Shown: positions 36,293 through 45,867 of the stretch, one piece after another
How positions within the stretch are numbered: the first letter of the stretch is position 1
How the letters are laid out: the number at the start of each line of letters is the position of its first letter
From: an uncultured Alphaproteobacteria bacterium
GTDB taxonomy: Bacteria > Pseudomonadota > Alphaproteobacteria > HIMB59
Reading direction: 5' to 3'
DNA: 64,000 bases
NCBI GenBank assembly: GCA_902518505.1
Contig: CABYGG010000001.1
Span: 62,001 to 126,000 of the forward strand
The notes under the pieces: generated by a model
Told to the model about the DNA's origin: nothing
Databases searched by the model: none
Seen by the model: only the letters and a program-made list of their open reading frames with translations
Translations under genes and position numbers: made by a program

Positions 36293-38767
36293 TTAAGACT
36301 TTAATCTATTATTTTCTGGATCAAGCAAAGGTTCTTCAGTAATTGTTAATGGATACCTTTTGCCAAAGTACTCGACCTCTAACTTATTTCCTTTTTCTGA
36401 AACTTCTGTTGGTAAATATCCATAAACAATGTGTTTATCAACAAAATAGCCATAATTTGTACTTGTAACGTACCCTACAGCTTTACCATTTGAATATATT
36501 GGTTCTGTGCCTAAGGCCATTCCTTCAGGGTCATCAATAATCATACAAGTAAGTTTCTTTTCAATTGGTTTTTCTTTTATTTTTTGAAGTGCAGTCTTGC
36601 CTATAAACTCATTTTCTTTTTTAAGCTTCACCGTAAAGCCTAAGCCTGACTCATAAGGGTTGTAATTAGTATGAATATCTGTACCCAGTGATCTATAGCC
36701 TTTCTCCAATCTGAGTGACTCAAAAGCACCAGCTCCAGAACAAATCATGTTGAACTCTCTTGAAGTTTCTCGAAGTTCATCCCATAATGATAATCCATAC
36801 TCAGTAGGTGTATATATTTCCCAACCTAATTCACCTATATAAGATATTCTTACAGCAACACAGGGAATGTTACTGATAGAAATCTTTTTAATATGGAAAA
36901 ATGGAAAACCTTCGTTTGATACATCATCGTCATCACACAGTTTTTCAAGAACAGATCTTGAATTTGGTCCCCATAAGCCAATACCTGCAAAAGCAGATGT
37001 CCAATCTATGATCTGAACACTTCCATCATCAGGAGCATTTGCTCGAAGCCAACTAATATCAATCATTCCATTCCCAGCTCCTGCCAAGACCCAAAATTTA
37101 TCTTCCTCAAGTCTGCTAATTGTAAGATCACTTTTTATACCACCATACATATTAGAAATTACGCTATAAACAACTTTACCTACGGCAACATCAATATTAT
37201 TTGTGCAAACTTTCTGCAATAATTTAAGAGCACCTTTTCCACTTACTTCAATTTTCACAAATCCTGTAATATCAAACAGGGCGCCTGTTTGTCTTGTTAC
37301 AAGATGTTCAGCTGCTTGAATCGGTGACCAATATTTTGCAGCCCAGCCTGTTCTATTTGGAAAGTTTTTACCTTTCATTAATTCAGCATTTGACTCATAC
37401 CATTGAGGCCTTTCCCAGCCCATAGTCTCAAAGAAATGTGCTTTTTGTCCTTCTAATCGAGCGTAAAATGGACTTCTTCGTAGTGGTCTTGGCTGCTCCA
37501 TTTGTTGAAGCGGGTGAATAATGTCATATACCTCTTTATAATTCTGCTTACCTCTTGATCTTAGATATTTCCTGACATGATGATGTTGATGAAAACGATT
37601 TATGTCTCCTTGGCGAACATCGAGTTCAGGTTCACCATTCACTATCCATTCTGCCATAGCTTTTCCAACACCACCAGCATGTGTAATCCATACAGCATTG
37701 GCGGTCCACAAACCTTTTACACTTGTCTCGCCCATTAAAGGGTTACCATCAGTTGTAAATGAGAAAATTCCATTAATTTTTTTTGTAAGTTTTTTTTCAG
37801 AAAATCTTGGGAACAACCAATTCGACTCTTTATGAGCACCTTCAAAATCATCAGGTCTAAAGTCTACCAGTGAGGGCATTTCTTCAGCATCCTCAGGTTT
37901 CTTTAGTTCTTCTGACTCTAAAATTCTTGGTTCATGTCGATAATTTCCAATAACATAAGTATCATTCCATTGTCTGAAATAGAGACTGTAATCTTGGTGA
38001 CGCATCAATGCATGCTCAACCAAAGCTTCTTTGTGATCAGCTTTAAATCCTTTCAATTCTTCAAACGGCTCTAACCACACCATTTGATGTTCGCAGGGAA
38101 CTAAAGGTAATGATATATTAGCAAGCCTTCCCATTTTTGGAGCCCAGATACCAGTTGAGACAAGTACTATATCGGCCTCATAATCACCCTTAGATGTTTG
38201 TACACCACGAATTTGATTATTCTGAATTTTAAAACCATTAACTGCTGTATCGCCAAAAAATTCGCCTGCTTTTAAATCAGTCACATATTTTGCCATTGCT
38301 CTAACAGCTCTTACGGGTGCTGCTAAACCATCTGTTGGAACATAATATCCCCCGTGAATTTTTTCTGGATCAATATAGGGGCTCATTTTTAAAACTTCAT
38401 CTGGAGTAATGATTTTTGCATCAGTTAATCCATAACTGTGAGCTATACCTAGTTTTCGATAAAGGTCTTGATGTCTTTCTTTTGTCTTTGATACTTCAAT
38501 TCCTCCAACAGTATGAAAACAAGGTTTGCCGTCAAATGATAATGATCTAAGTAAGTCAACTGTGTACTGTGCAAATTTACACATCATTCGTGAGGGATTA
38601 GTTTGAAAAACGCCCCCAGGTGCATGACTTGTAGAACCACCAGTTTCAAACAATGGACCTTGATCGAGTATAACCATATCTTTCCAACCCAATTGAGCTA
38701 AGTGATAGGCTGTGCTTGCTCCAACAATACCACTCCCGACAATTATTATTCTTGATTTTCGTGCCAT
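36293..38767 (-). CDS. Dimethylglycine/sarcosine dehydrogenase-like FAD + GcvT fusion protein
   Basis: An 824-residue two-part enzyme. The N-terminal DAO-type flavin domain (about 1-390) has GSGIVGAS at 11-18 and STSHAPGG around 45-52, where related dehydrogenases bind FAD through the histidine. A linker is followed by a GcvT-type folate domain (about 430-824) with TGALFDITGFVKIEVSGKGA, GGIKSDLTI, GELGWEIYTP and a C-terminal GcvT-C barrel. It should oxidatively demethylate an N-methylated glycine and place the carbon on THF as methylene-THF. Dimethylglycine is the likeliest substrate because sarcosine is covered by soxBDAG next door. Ribosome site AGAGGA precedes the ATG. Confidence 0.87.
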   Translation of the reverse strand: MARKSRIIIVGSGIVGASTAYHLAQLGWKDMVILDQGPLFETGGSTSHAPGGVFQTNPSRMMCKFAQYTVDLLRSLSFDGKPCFHTVGGIEVSKTKERHQDLYRKLGIAHSYGLTDAKIITPDEVLKMSPYIDPEKIHGGYYVPTDGLAAPVRAVRAMAKYVTDLKAGEFFGDTAVNGFKIQNNQIRGVQTSKGDYEADIVLVSTGIWAPKMGRLANISLPLVPCEHQMVWLEPFEELKGFKADHKEALVEHALMRHQDYSLYFRQWNDTYVIGNYRHEPRILESEELKKPEDAEEMPSLVDFRPDDFEGAHKESNWLFPRFSEKKLTKKINGIFSFTTDGNPLMGETSVKGLWTANAVWITHAGGVGKAMAEWIVNGEPELDVRQGDINRFHQHHHVRKYLRSRGKQNYKEVYDIIHPLQQMEQPRPLRRSPFYARLEGQKAHFFETMGWERPQWYESNAELMKGKNFPNRTGWAAKYWSPIQAAEHLVTRQTGALFDITGFVKIEVSGKGALKLLQKVCTNNIDVAVGKVVYSVISNMYGGIKSDLTISRLEEDKFWVLAGAGNGMIDISWLRANAPDDGSVQIIDWTSAFAGIGLWGPNSRSVLEKLCDDDDVSNEGFPFFHIKKISISNIPCVAVRISYIGELGWEIYTPTEYGLSLWDELRETSREFNMICSGAGAFESLRLEKGYRSLGTDIHTNYNPYESGLGFTVKLKKENEFIGKTALQKIKEKPIEKKLTCMIIDDPEGMALGTEPIYSNGKAVGYVTSTNYGYFVDKHIVYGYLPTEVSEKGNKLEVEYFGKRYPLTITEEPLLDPENNRLKS

Positions 38768-38825
38768 TTATTCCTCTAAAAATACCTAATCAGTTCCAAA
38801 ATTTGATGTCAATATGAAAAAAAAC

Positions 38826-39347
38826 TTAAAAGTTAACCGCGTCAATAAGACGATCCTCAAGATAGTCAGCAAATGATCGATTACAACTAAGTAATAATTT
38901 AAGATCAAGATTAAAAATAGAACAGTCTACTCTAGCTAATAATGTTTGTGCGGCAGTGGATTTTTTAAAGAATTTTTCTCTAAAGTCAAAATGTGTTAAT
39001 TTATTTAATATATCAAAAATTTTTTTACCTTGAATTTCAAAAAATACTTGTGAGTCAGAAATATTTGTAGCTAATATTGAGGGTGATTTATTTAAATCAT
39101 CTAAAATTTTGTTGAGCTTTTTAATTTCAATTTCTTTTTCAAATATTAAATTCCATTGATCAAAAGACATTTTTGCTAAAGTATAATTATCATTTGAAAT
39201 TATCCTTAAATTATCTGATGGTGGTAAAAGCTTTAAAGATTTGTTTATGTGATTATTAAATTTTGAGTCACCAGATCCTCTTAACAGAATTTGTTGTATA
39301 ACTTTTTTTTTTATTTCAATACCATCAGATCGGATTACTTCAGTCAT
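38826..39347 (-). CDS. soxG: Sarcosine oxidase gamma subunit
   Basis: A 173-residue gamma subunit of heterotetrameric sarcosine oxidase. It has a small GcvT-like fold without catalytic residues: IQQILLRGSGDSKF, SPSILATNISDSQVFFEIQGKKIFDILN, and the QTLLARVDCSIFNL and CNRSFADYLEDRLIDA ends typical for SoxG. The subunit holds the complex together. It overlaps soxA by four bases (ATGA), so it is made in step with it. The following 58 bases before the DMGDH-like gene hold no terminator. Confidence 0.86.
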   Translation of the reverse strand: MTEVIRSDGIEIKKKVIQQILLRGSGDSKFNNHINKSLKLLPPSDNLRIISNDNYTLAKMSFDQWNLIFEKEIEIKKLNKILDDLNKSPSILATNISDSQVFFEIQGKKIFDILNKLTHFDFREKFFKKSTAAQTLLARVDCSIFNLDLKLLLSCNRSFADYLEDRLIDAVNF

Positions 39348-42322
39348 GAAACTAACCTTTTATTATCTTCATCATAAAAAACGGGTTTTACTATATCCAC
39401 ACCAGTTGTACTCATACTTGATGTAGAAGCGTAAGCTTTTGTTCCAATCATTGAGTGGCCATTTTTGATAACAGCTAATGCAAAATCATGACCTAATGTA
39501 GAACTATAATAACAAGATGTAATATGACCAAGCATTGGGACAGGAGATTTAATTTCTTTATCAAGAATGATATGTTGTCCCTCCTCTAGTTTATCGGCTT
39601 TATTCGAGGGAATTATACCAACAAGTTGTTTTCTATCTTCTCTTATAGTATCAGACCGAGTAAGTGATCTTTTGCCTAAAAAATCTTTTTTTGATTTACC
39701 AATCATCCAGCTAAGTCCCAAATCTATTGGCGTTATAGATCCATCTGTGTCTTGGCCAACAATAATGTAACCCTTTTCTGCCCTTAAAAGATGCATTGCC
39801 TCCGTGCCGTAGGGAGCAAGACCAAATTCTTTTCCAAAACTTTGAATGTTATCCCAAATTTTAGGGGCACTATTTGACGGAATATATATTTCGTAACCTA
39901 ACTCCCCAGTAAAGCTTGCTCTTAGAATTCGTATTGGAATACCATTAAATTCATGAAATTGGAAAGTCATAAATGGAAACTCCTCATTGCTAAAATTGAT
40001 ATTTGGAAAGGCTTTTTTCATAATTTCTCTGGCTTTTGGTCCACTAATGTTGAAAGTTGCATATTGCTCTGTAATCGAGTTCATAAAAACTTTTAAGTTT
40101 GGCCACTCGGTTTGAGCATATTCCTCCATGCAACCTAAAACAGTAGCAGCACCTCCAGTAGTTGTAGTGGCAATAAAATGCTGATCAGAAATTTTACAAA
40201 TTATTCCGTCATCTTTTACCATTCCATCTTCCCCCAACATAAGAGCATATCTTGCAGAACCTTGTCTCATCTTAGTAAAACTGTTTGTGTAAATTAAATT
40301 CATAAATTCCAAAGCATCCTCACCTTTGATCTCAATTTTTCCTAATGTGCTCCCATCTAAAATACCTGCGTTTTCTCTTACATTTTTGCTCTCTCGTTGA
40401 ACAGCATCATGCATCGACTCATCTTTATTAATTTGAAAATACCATGGCCTTTTCCATTGCCCGACATCCTCAAAAATTGCACCATTTTTTAAGTGCCAAC
40501 TATGTATTGGTGACTTTCTCTCTGGGTCATAAAACTCATAGCAATTTCTGCCAGCTATTGCTGAAAAACTTAAGGGAGCATAGGGTGGTCGATAAATAGT
40601 TGTGCCAACTTCATTTACTTTTTTATCCAGAAGATCAGAAACTATTCCCAGTGCGTTAATACTACTAATTTTACCTTGATCGGTTCCCATACTATTTGTT
40701 GTATATCTCTTTAAATGTTCAATTCTATCAAAACCCTCTGTTATTGCTTGACGGATATCTTTAGTTGTTACATCATTTTGTAAGTCAATAAATGATTTAG
40801 CCCATAATGATTTCTTTTGCGGAGAGACCTCCCACAATTTTTCAATGTGATACTTAGTGTTTGTATTTAATTCGAGTTTTACGTCTAATTTTTTGACTTT
40901 AAAAGTTTTCAATTTTTCATTTATATCAGAATTTAAATTATCAAAATTAAATTGTCCTGAAGCAGAACCAAGAGTTATGGTAGGTTGAAAAGGTTTTGAT
41001 GGTTTGTAAGTTAAATCTTTCTCATCCCAATCTAATAAACCTTTTGATTGAGTAAACAAGTGAACATCTGGATTTATTCCACCTGACAAACATAAGCAGT
41101 CACATTTAATTTCATTTAAAGCACCAGAACTATCCTCAACAAGAATTTTTTCAATTTTTTTGTTTCCAAATGCTCCTTTTATTTGTGAATTTGTGTAGAG
41201 AGGAACATCATTTTTTCTTATCAAGTCAAACAAATTTGGCTCAATTTCTTCCCCAGATCGTGAGTCGATATATGCTTTTGGTTTTAAACCAGCTTTTATA
41301 AGACTATAAACTAAGCTGTTTGAATTCGAATTATTACTGAAAATAACAGGTTCTTTAGAAGGTGCTAGTCCATATCGGCACATATATTTTTCAAAGGAAG
41401 AGCTTAGCATTATGCCTGGTAGATCGTTATTTTGAAAAGATAAAAATCTTTCAATGTGTCCATTACATAATATTGTGTGACCTGTACGTATCTTATGTAA
41501 AGTGCTATTAACTTTTCCTTCTATCGGTTTAGAGCCAACAAATCTATCTTCAATGGCTATAAGGTGATTTACGTAATTATAAGTTGTAACAAGTGTGTTT
41601 TTTAAAATCTTTATATTCTTAGAGTCTTCTATTTCTTGTATAGTTTCTTTTAACCAATCTTTAGGCTCTTTGTTGTCAATTAATGATATTTTGTTTGAAT
41701 TATTTATAATGCCACCAAGTTGTTCTTCATAGTCAATTAACAACACATCATAATTTGAGTTGATTAAAGATTTAGCTGCGAGAAGTCCATTTAATCCTCC
41801 CCCTATAATTGTAACATCGACGTTGTGATGGATATGATTACTTACGCCTTTGAAATCTTTTGGAGGTTTACCTAATCCAGCTGCTCTTCTAATAAGTGGT
41901 TCGTATAAATTTTTCCAAAATTTCTTATGTGGCCCCATGAACGTTTTATAGTAAAAACCAGCAGTAAAAATTGGAGAAAATAAGTTATTGATACTTCCAA
42001 AATCGTTTTCAAGAGAAGGCCATCTGTTTTGACTTTCAATTTCCATCCCTTCATAAATTTTTTTTATAGTTGCTCTTGTGTTTGGTTCGGAATATTCACT
42101 AATTATTTGGACTAGAGCATTTGGTTCTTCTATACCACAGGTATAAATTCCTCTGGGCCTATGGTACTTAAAACTTCTTCCTACAAGGTTAATATTATTT
42201 CTTAATAGAGCTGAGGCTATAGTATCGCCTTTGTAGCCAAAATATTTGACCCCATCGAACTTGAAGCTAATTTTTTGATGAAACTGAATAAATTGATTTT
42301 CTTTTAAATTTATAGATTTCAT
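39344..42322 (-). CDS. soxA: Sarcosine oxidase alpha subunit
   Basis: A 992-residue alpha subunit. Residues 1-90 form a ferredoxin-like domain (GDTIASALLRNNINLVGRSF, then RGIYTCGIEEPNA), residues about 168-480 bind NAD/FAD with GGGLNG at 174-179, and about 600-992 form the GcvT-type folate domain (ILDGSTLGKIEIKGEDALEF, DDGIICKI, GELGYEIYIP). The complex oxidises sarcosine to glycine and produces methylene-THF and H2O2. The length is normal. The gene name is that used for sarcosine oxidase, not the thiosulfate-oxidising SoxA. It overlaps soxD and soxG by four bases each. Confidence 0.95.
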   Translation of the reverse strand: MKSINLKENQFIQFHQKISFKFDGVKYFGYKGDTIASALLRNNINLVGRSFKYHRPRGIYTCGIEEPNALVQIISEYSEPNTRATIKKIYEGMEIESQNRWPSLENDFGSINNLFSPIFTAGFYYKTFMGPHKKFWKNLYEPLIRRAAGLGKPPKDFKGVSNHIHHNVDVTIIGGGLNGLLAAKSLINSNYDVLLIDYEEQLGGIINNSNKISLIDNKEPKDWLKETIQEIEDSKNIKILKNTLVTTYNYVNHLIAIEDRFVGSKPIEGKVNSTLHKIRTGHTILCNGHIERFLSFQNNDLPGIMLSSSFEKYMCRYGLAPSKEPVIFSNNSNSNSLVYSLIKAGLKPKAYIDSRSGEEIEPNLFDLIRKNDVPLYTNSQIKGAFGNKKIEKILVEDSSGALNEIKCDCLCLSGGINPDVHLFTQSKGLLDWDEKDLTYKPSKPFQPTITLGSASGQFNFDNLNSDINEKLKTFKVKKLDVKLELNTNTKYHIEKLWEVSPQKKSLWAKSFIDLQNDVTTKDIRQAITEGFDRIEHLKRYTTNSMGTDQGKISSINALGIVSDLLDKKVNEVGTTIYRPPYAPLSFSAIAGRNCYEFYDPERKSPIHSWHLKNGAIFEDVGQWKRPWYFQINKDESMHDAVQRESKNVRENAGILDGSTLGKIEIKGEDALEFMNLIYTNSFTKMRQGSARYALMLGEDGMVKDDGIICKISDQHFIATTTTGGAATVLGCMEEYAQTEWPNLKVFMNSITEQYATFNISGPKAREIMKKAFPNINFSNEEFPFMTFQFHEFNGIPIRILRASFTGELGYEIYIPSNSAPKIWDNIQSFGKEFGLAPYGTEAMHLLRAEKGYIIVGQDTDGSITPIDLGLSWMIGKSKKDFLGKRSLTRSDTIREDRKQLVGIIPSNKADKLEEGQHIILDKEIKSPVPMLGHITSCYYSSTLGHDFALAVIKNGHSMIGTKAYASTSSMSTTGVDIVKPVFYDEDNKRLVS

Positions 42323-42669
42323 TTTTCAACCGTAAAATTACCCGACCCAACTTCTGGTTCACCAGAGGGCGTTTTAACAACACTTTTAAAATTATTTAAA
42401 TTTGGTTTTTTTTCATCGAGCTTGTAGGTCACCAAAATTTCATCAGTAGATGTATCTCTTACACAATTAAACCATTTGCGACAACCATGTGTGTGTACCC
42501 AGCGCTCATAAAACAAACCTTTTGGATTTGCTCTTATAAAGACGTATTCTCCCCACTCACGATCACCTATTTCTTTTGATCCATCGGGTCTTTTTACATG
42601 TGCCTCTCCTCCATTTGAAAATTCCGATTGATCTCTCGGGCCGCAATAAGGGCAATTAATTATGAGCAT
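42319..42669 (-). CDS. soxD: Sarcosine oxidase delta subunit
   Basis: A 116-residue delta subunit with the zinc ligands of the family in place: Cys6 and Cys9 in INCPYCGPR, then His59 and Cys63 in WVHTHGCRKWFN. The conserved block REWGEYVFIRANPKG lies between them. It is about 15 to 20 residues longer than typical at the C terminus. It stabilises the heterotetramer. It starts five bases after the soxB stop and overlaps soxA by four bases, giving the standard order soxB-soxD-soxA-soxG. Confidence 0.93.
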   Translation of the reverse strand: MLIINCPYCGPRDQSEFSNGGEAHVKRPDGSKEIGDREWGEYVFIRANPKGLFYERWVHTHGCRKWFNCVRDTSTDEILVTYKLDEKKPNLNNFKSVVKTPSGEPEVGSGNFTVEK

Positions 42670-42674
42670 ATTTA

Positions 42675-43925
42675 TTAATGTGCTACGGCTGCAGCACCGT
42701 GTTCGTCGACTAATCTTCCACTTGCAAATCTATCAAGATTAAAAGCGCTATTAATTTGATGAGGTTCATTTTTTGCAATGGTATGTGCGAAAACATTTGC
42801 ACTTCCAGGTGTAGCTTTAAAACCACCTGTGCCCCAGCCACAATTAAAAAATAAACCCTCAATGTCACATTTACTAATAATAGGGCTAGCATCTGGGCAG
42901 ATGTCAACAATACCACCCCATTGACGAAGCATTTTCATTTTGCCAAATACTGGATAAAGCTCGACCATAGCTCGAATAGTATCTTCAATAATGTTAAAAC
43001 CACCTCTTTGAGTGAAAGAATTATAACTGTCGGTTCCTGCTCCAATAACCAATTCACCTTTATCAGATTGACTGACATAAGCATGAACTGCAGAGGACAT
43101 TACCACTGTATCAATAATAGGTTTGATTGGTTCAGAAACAAGTGCCTGAAGTGGCTTACTTTGTAAAGGTAATCTGATACCTGCACTCTCTGCTAAAACA
43201 CCAGTATGACCTGAAGCAACAACTCCAATTTTATTTGCCCTTAAAAAACCCTTGGAAGTTTCGACACCTTCTATTGTTCCATTTTTAGTCCTTATTTGAT
43301 GTGCCTCACAATTTTGAATTATATCAACTCCCATCTCATCGGCGCGCATTGCAAAACCCCATGCTATTGCATCATGTCTTGCTACACCACCACGAGGTTG
43401 GTAAGATGCACCTAGCACTGGATATCGAAGATTGTCAGTATTCATTATAGGAACCTTTTTTTGAATTTCTTCTTTAGATAACCAAAATGAATCAATACCA
43501 TTTAAATTATTTGCACTCACTCTTCTTTTAATTTCTTTTATGTCATGTTCGTTATGGGCTAAATTCATAACCCCTCTTTGACTAAACATTACATTGTAAT
43601 TTAATTCGCTTGATAGGTTTTCCCATAACTTCAAAGAGTGTTCGTACAAATGAGCACTATCATCCCATAAATAATTTGATCTAATGATAGTAGTGTTTCT
43701 ACCTGTGTTACCTCCACCAAGCCAACCCTTTTCTATTACGGCAATATTTTTTAATCCATGTTCTTTTGCTAAGTAATATGCAGTTCCTAGTCCATGACCC
43801 CCACCACCAATTATTATGACATCATAAAACTCTCTAGGTTCGGGGCTTCTCCACATTTTTGGCCACTCTTTATGGCCAGATAGTGCATTTTTAGCAAGGC
43901 TAAATATTGAATATTTTTTCTTCAC
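42675..43925 (-). CDS. soxB: Sarcosine oxidase beta subunit
   Basis: The 416-residue beta subunit carries the flavin that oxidises sarcosine. FAD-binding GGGGHG lies at 40-45, followed by [28 protein letters not shown] at 183-190 is where heterotetrameric oxidases carry the histidine that binds FMN covalently (family knowledge, fairly sure). [13 protein letters not shown] near the C terminus completes the flavin site. Length is standard. It follows the 2OG-oxygenase-like gene after only 28 bases, so the sox genes seem to be transcribed from the sugar-kinase/PFK promoter far upstream. Confidence 0.95.
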   Translation of the reverse strand: MKKKYSIFSLAKNALSGHKEWPKMWRSPEPREFYDVIIIGGGGHGLGTAYYLAKEHGLKNIAVIEKGWLGGGNTGRNTTIIRSNYLWDDSAHLYEHSLKLWENLSSELNYNVMFSQRGVMNLAHNEHDIKEIKRRVSANNLNGIDSFWLSKEEIQKKVPIMNTDNLRYPVLGASYQPRGGVARHDAIAWGFAMRADEMGVDIIQNCEAHQIRTKNGTIEGVETSKGFLRANKIGVVASGHTGVLAESAGIRLPLQSKPLQALVSEPIKPIIDTVVMSSAVHAYVSQSDKGELVIGAGTDSYNSFTQRGGFNIIEDTIRAMVELYPVFGKMKMLRQWGGIVDICPDASPIISKCDIEGLFFNCGWGTGGFKATPGSANVFAHTIAKNEPHQINSAFNLDRFASGRLVDEHGAAAVAH

Positions 43926-43953
43926 ATCAGCAAATTAGCAAAAAATAAAATAA

Positions 43954-44784
43954 TCAGCTAGTTATTTTCAGGGGCGAATTGTCATTAATTTTTTTAAAAA
44001 TTTTAGGGAACTTCCATTGCAAATCGCAGTCTACATTTGGGGCTTGAGCTGAACTATTTAAGTCGTTTTCACAAATAGTTCTAATTTCAAAGCTTATCCT
44101 TGTATTTTCGGACTTTTCTTTTGATGAGCTATGTAAGTGAGCACCTGAAAAACATAAAATTTCTCCTGGTTTTATAGTTACTGGTATTTTCTTAATATTG
44201 CTTGGCAAGTCCTCTTTTAATTGTGGAGCAGAGGGATAAGAAAAATCGCCTTTTTTTCTATTGGCTAAATAAATGTTTAAGTCCCAAGTCGAAGTAGTAT
44301 TTTTTACTGGAACATCAAAATAATCTGGATAAAAAACCATAGTATTTTTTTCCTCTACATTGCTTACTGGTGCCCACCAATTAATTTGTTGATACAAATT
44401 TGTGCCCCAAGTATCACGATGAATATTTATTCTAGATGCTTCTCTGTAAGGTAAGTTATTTTCTGCTGGTGCTACTCTTACCACAAATCGATCCCAAAAA
44501 GTTTCACCTTTATTATATCCAATTTCATATAAAAAGTTTGAAAATAGTTTTCTGAAATCTTCATGGTTTTTTAATTTTGATACAATATCCTTACTTATAT
44601 CCTCAGAATTTTTTAAATAGTGTATTTCTTCTATTTCACCATCATAAATATTTTGTATTTTATTTTTAATTTGGGTTATTAAATCATTTGAAGTTTTTGA
44701 TTTTTGAAATACAAAAACTTTTCCACTAAAAATATCTTTTTTAAATTCTTGAAGATTTGAAATTTTTTCTATTGGTATAAACAT
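43954..44784 (-). CDS. Fe(II)/2-oxoglutarate-type oxygenase-like cupin protein
   Basis: A 276-residue protein I cannot assign to a named enzyme. The C-terminal half has the facial-triad layout of double-stranded beta-helix oxygenases: H122-R-D124 in NIHRDTWG, a distal His (H216 or H218) in GAHLHSS and Arg229 in NTRISFEIR as possible 2-oxoglutarate anchor. PVTIKPGEILCFSGA and INWWAPVSNV are typical core strands. It would hydroxylate or demethylate a small substrate. Lying between phosphofructokinase (no gap) and soxB (28 bases), it could release N-methylglycines from a larger compound or act on a sugar. No metal-ligand residue seems lost. Confidence 0.68.
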   Translation of the reverse strand: MFIPIEKISNLQEFKKDIFSGKVFVFQKSKTSNDLITQIKNKIQNIYDGEIEEIHYLKNSEDISKDIVSKLKNHEDFRKLFSNFLYEIGYNKGETFWDRFVVRVAPAENNLPYREASRINIHRDTWGTNLYQQINWWAPVSNVEEKNTMVFYPDYFDVPVKNTTSTWDLNIYLANRKKGDFSYPSAPQLKEDLPSNIKKIPVTIKPGEILCFSGAHLHSSSKEKSENTRISFEIRTICENDLNSSAQAPNVDCDLQWKFPKIFKKINDNSPLKITS

Positions 44785-45867
44785 TCACTTTATATCACCA
44801 ACATATACCCCAAGTGCTAAAGCAGTTTCAATAAGAGGATCGGATCTATCTACAACTTTATAAGTAGAAATTCCTTCACTAATTGGAACATCAACAACTT
44901 TTCTATCTCTCCAGGCAACCATTCTTCCATATTTTCCTTTTGCTATTAAATCAACAGCATAAACTCCAAAAGCACTTGCTAAAATTCTATCACGTGGAGT
45001 AGGGGGTGCACCTCGTTGAACATGCCCCAAAGAAGTAACCCTACACTCTATATCAGTACTTTTCATTATTTCCTCTGAAAGATAATTACCTATACCGCCT
45101 AATCTTTTTTGACCATCAGCGTATTCAACAGTATAACTTTTTCCGCTTTCTGTTTTTACTGCCTCTGCTACTACAATCAGCGAATGAACTATTCCTCTAT
45201 TTTTCATTTCAGTAAGTTTATTGACAATTCCTTTGATAGAGTAATTTAATTCAGGAATTAGGATTACATCTGCTCCACCTGCAATGCCTGCGTTAATAGC
45301 TATGTGTCCTGCGTCTCTCCCCATTACTTCTAAAATCATCGTTCTTTGATGACTTGCAGCAGTTGTTTGTAAGTTATCTAGTGCTTGGGTAGCAACATTC
45401 ACAGCTGTGTTAAACCCTATGGAGCTTTCAGTGGCTCCCACATCATTGTCAATTGTTTTAGGTATGGCTACAATATTTAAGTCACCTCTTTTTGCAATTT
45501 CAGTTAAAATCGACATGCTTCCATCTCCGCCTATAACAATTAGCCCATCAAGACCTAATTCTTTGTAACCATCAATAATGTCTTGGGATCTATCTTTGTA
45601 TTTACCATCTGGCATGGGAAATTTAAAAGGATTACCTTTACTTGTTGTTCCCAAAAATGTCCCACCTTGTCTTAGAAGAGAACCGCTAAAAGTTTGATAG
45701 TCTAATGGAACATAAGCCACTGGTCTTTGCATTAAACCAACAGTGCCATCACGAATACCCATAACTTCCATCTGATATGTATTTTTAGCTCTGAAAAATA
45801 TCGATCTAACTGCCGCGTTTAAACCACCACAGTCTCCACCACTAGTAAGAATTCCAATTTTTTTCAT
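44785..45867 (-). CDS. pfkA: 6-phosphofructokinase (PfkA superfamily)
   Basis: A 360-residue PFK-A protein with TSGGDCGGLNAAVRSI at 9-23, IGGDGS at 112-117, PKTIDND at 136-142 and MGRDAGHIA around 188-196. The Gly in GGDGS predicts ATP use, while the Lys of PKTIDND is typical of PPi-dependent or mixed types; the glycine/lysine pair is known in the ATP-dependent group X/III branch, so the donor is not certain. Fructose 6-phosphate phosphorylation would give a complete upper glycolysis, lacking in many marine alphaproteobacteria. Coupled to the ROK kinase upstream (zero gap) and the oxygenase-like gene downstream (zero gap). Confidence 0.9.
   Translation of the reverse strand: MKKIGILTSGGDCGGLNAAVRSIFFRAKNTYQMEVMGIRDGTVGLMQRPVAYVPLDYQTFSGSLLRQGGTFLGTTSKGNPFKFPMPDGKYKDRSQDIIDGYKELGLDGLIVIGGDGSMSILTEIAKRGDLNIVAIPKTIDNDVGATESSIGFNTAVNVATQALDNLQTTAASHQRTMILEVMGRDAGHIAINAGIAGGADVILIPELNYSIKGIVNKLTEMKNRGIVHSLIVVAEAVKTESGKSYTVEYADGQKRLGGIGNYLSEEIMKSTDIECRVTSLGHVQRGAPPTPRDRILASAFGVYAVDLIAKGKYGRMVAWRDRKVVDVPISEGISTYKVVDRSDPLIETALALGVYVGDIK

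Noticed and set aside
42710-43166. Open frames inside soxB on both strands
   Set aside because: Low-complexity, Leu/Ser-rich shadow translations of a conserved flavoprotein gene.
39344-43925. Sulfur-oxidation (thiosulfate) Sox system
   Set aside because: The names coincide, but the proteins are clearly heterotetrameric sarcosine oxidase subunits with flavin and folate domains.
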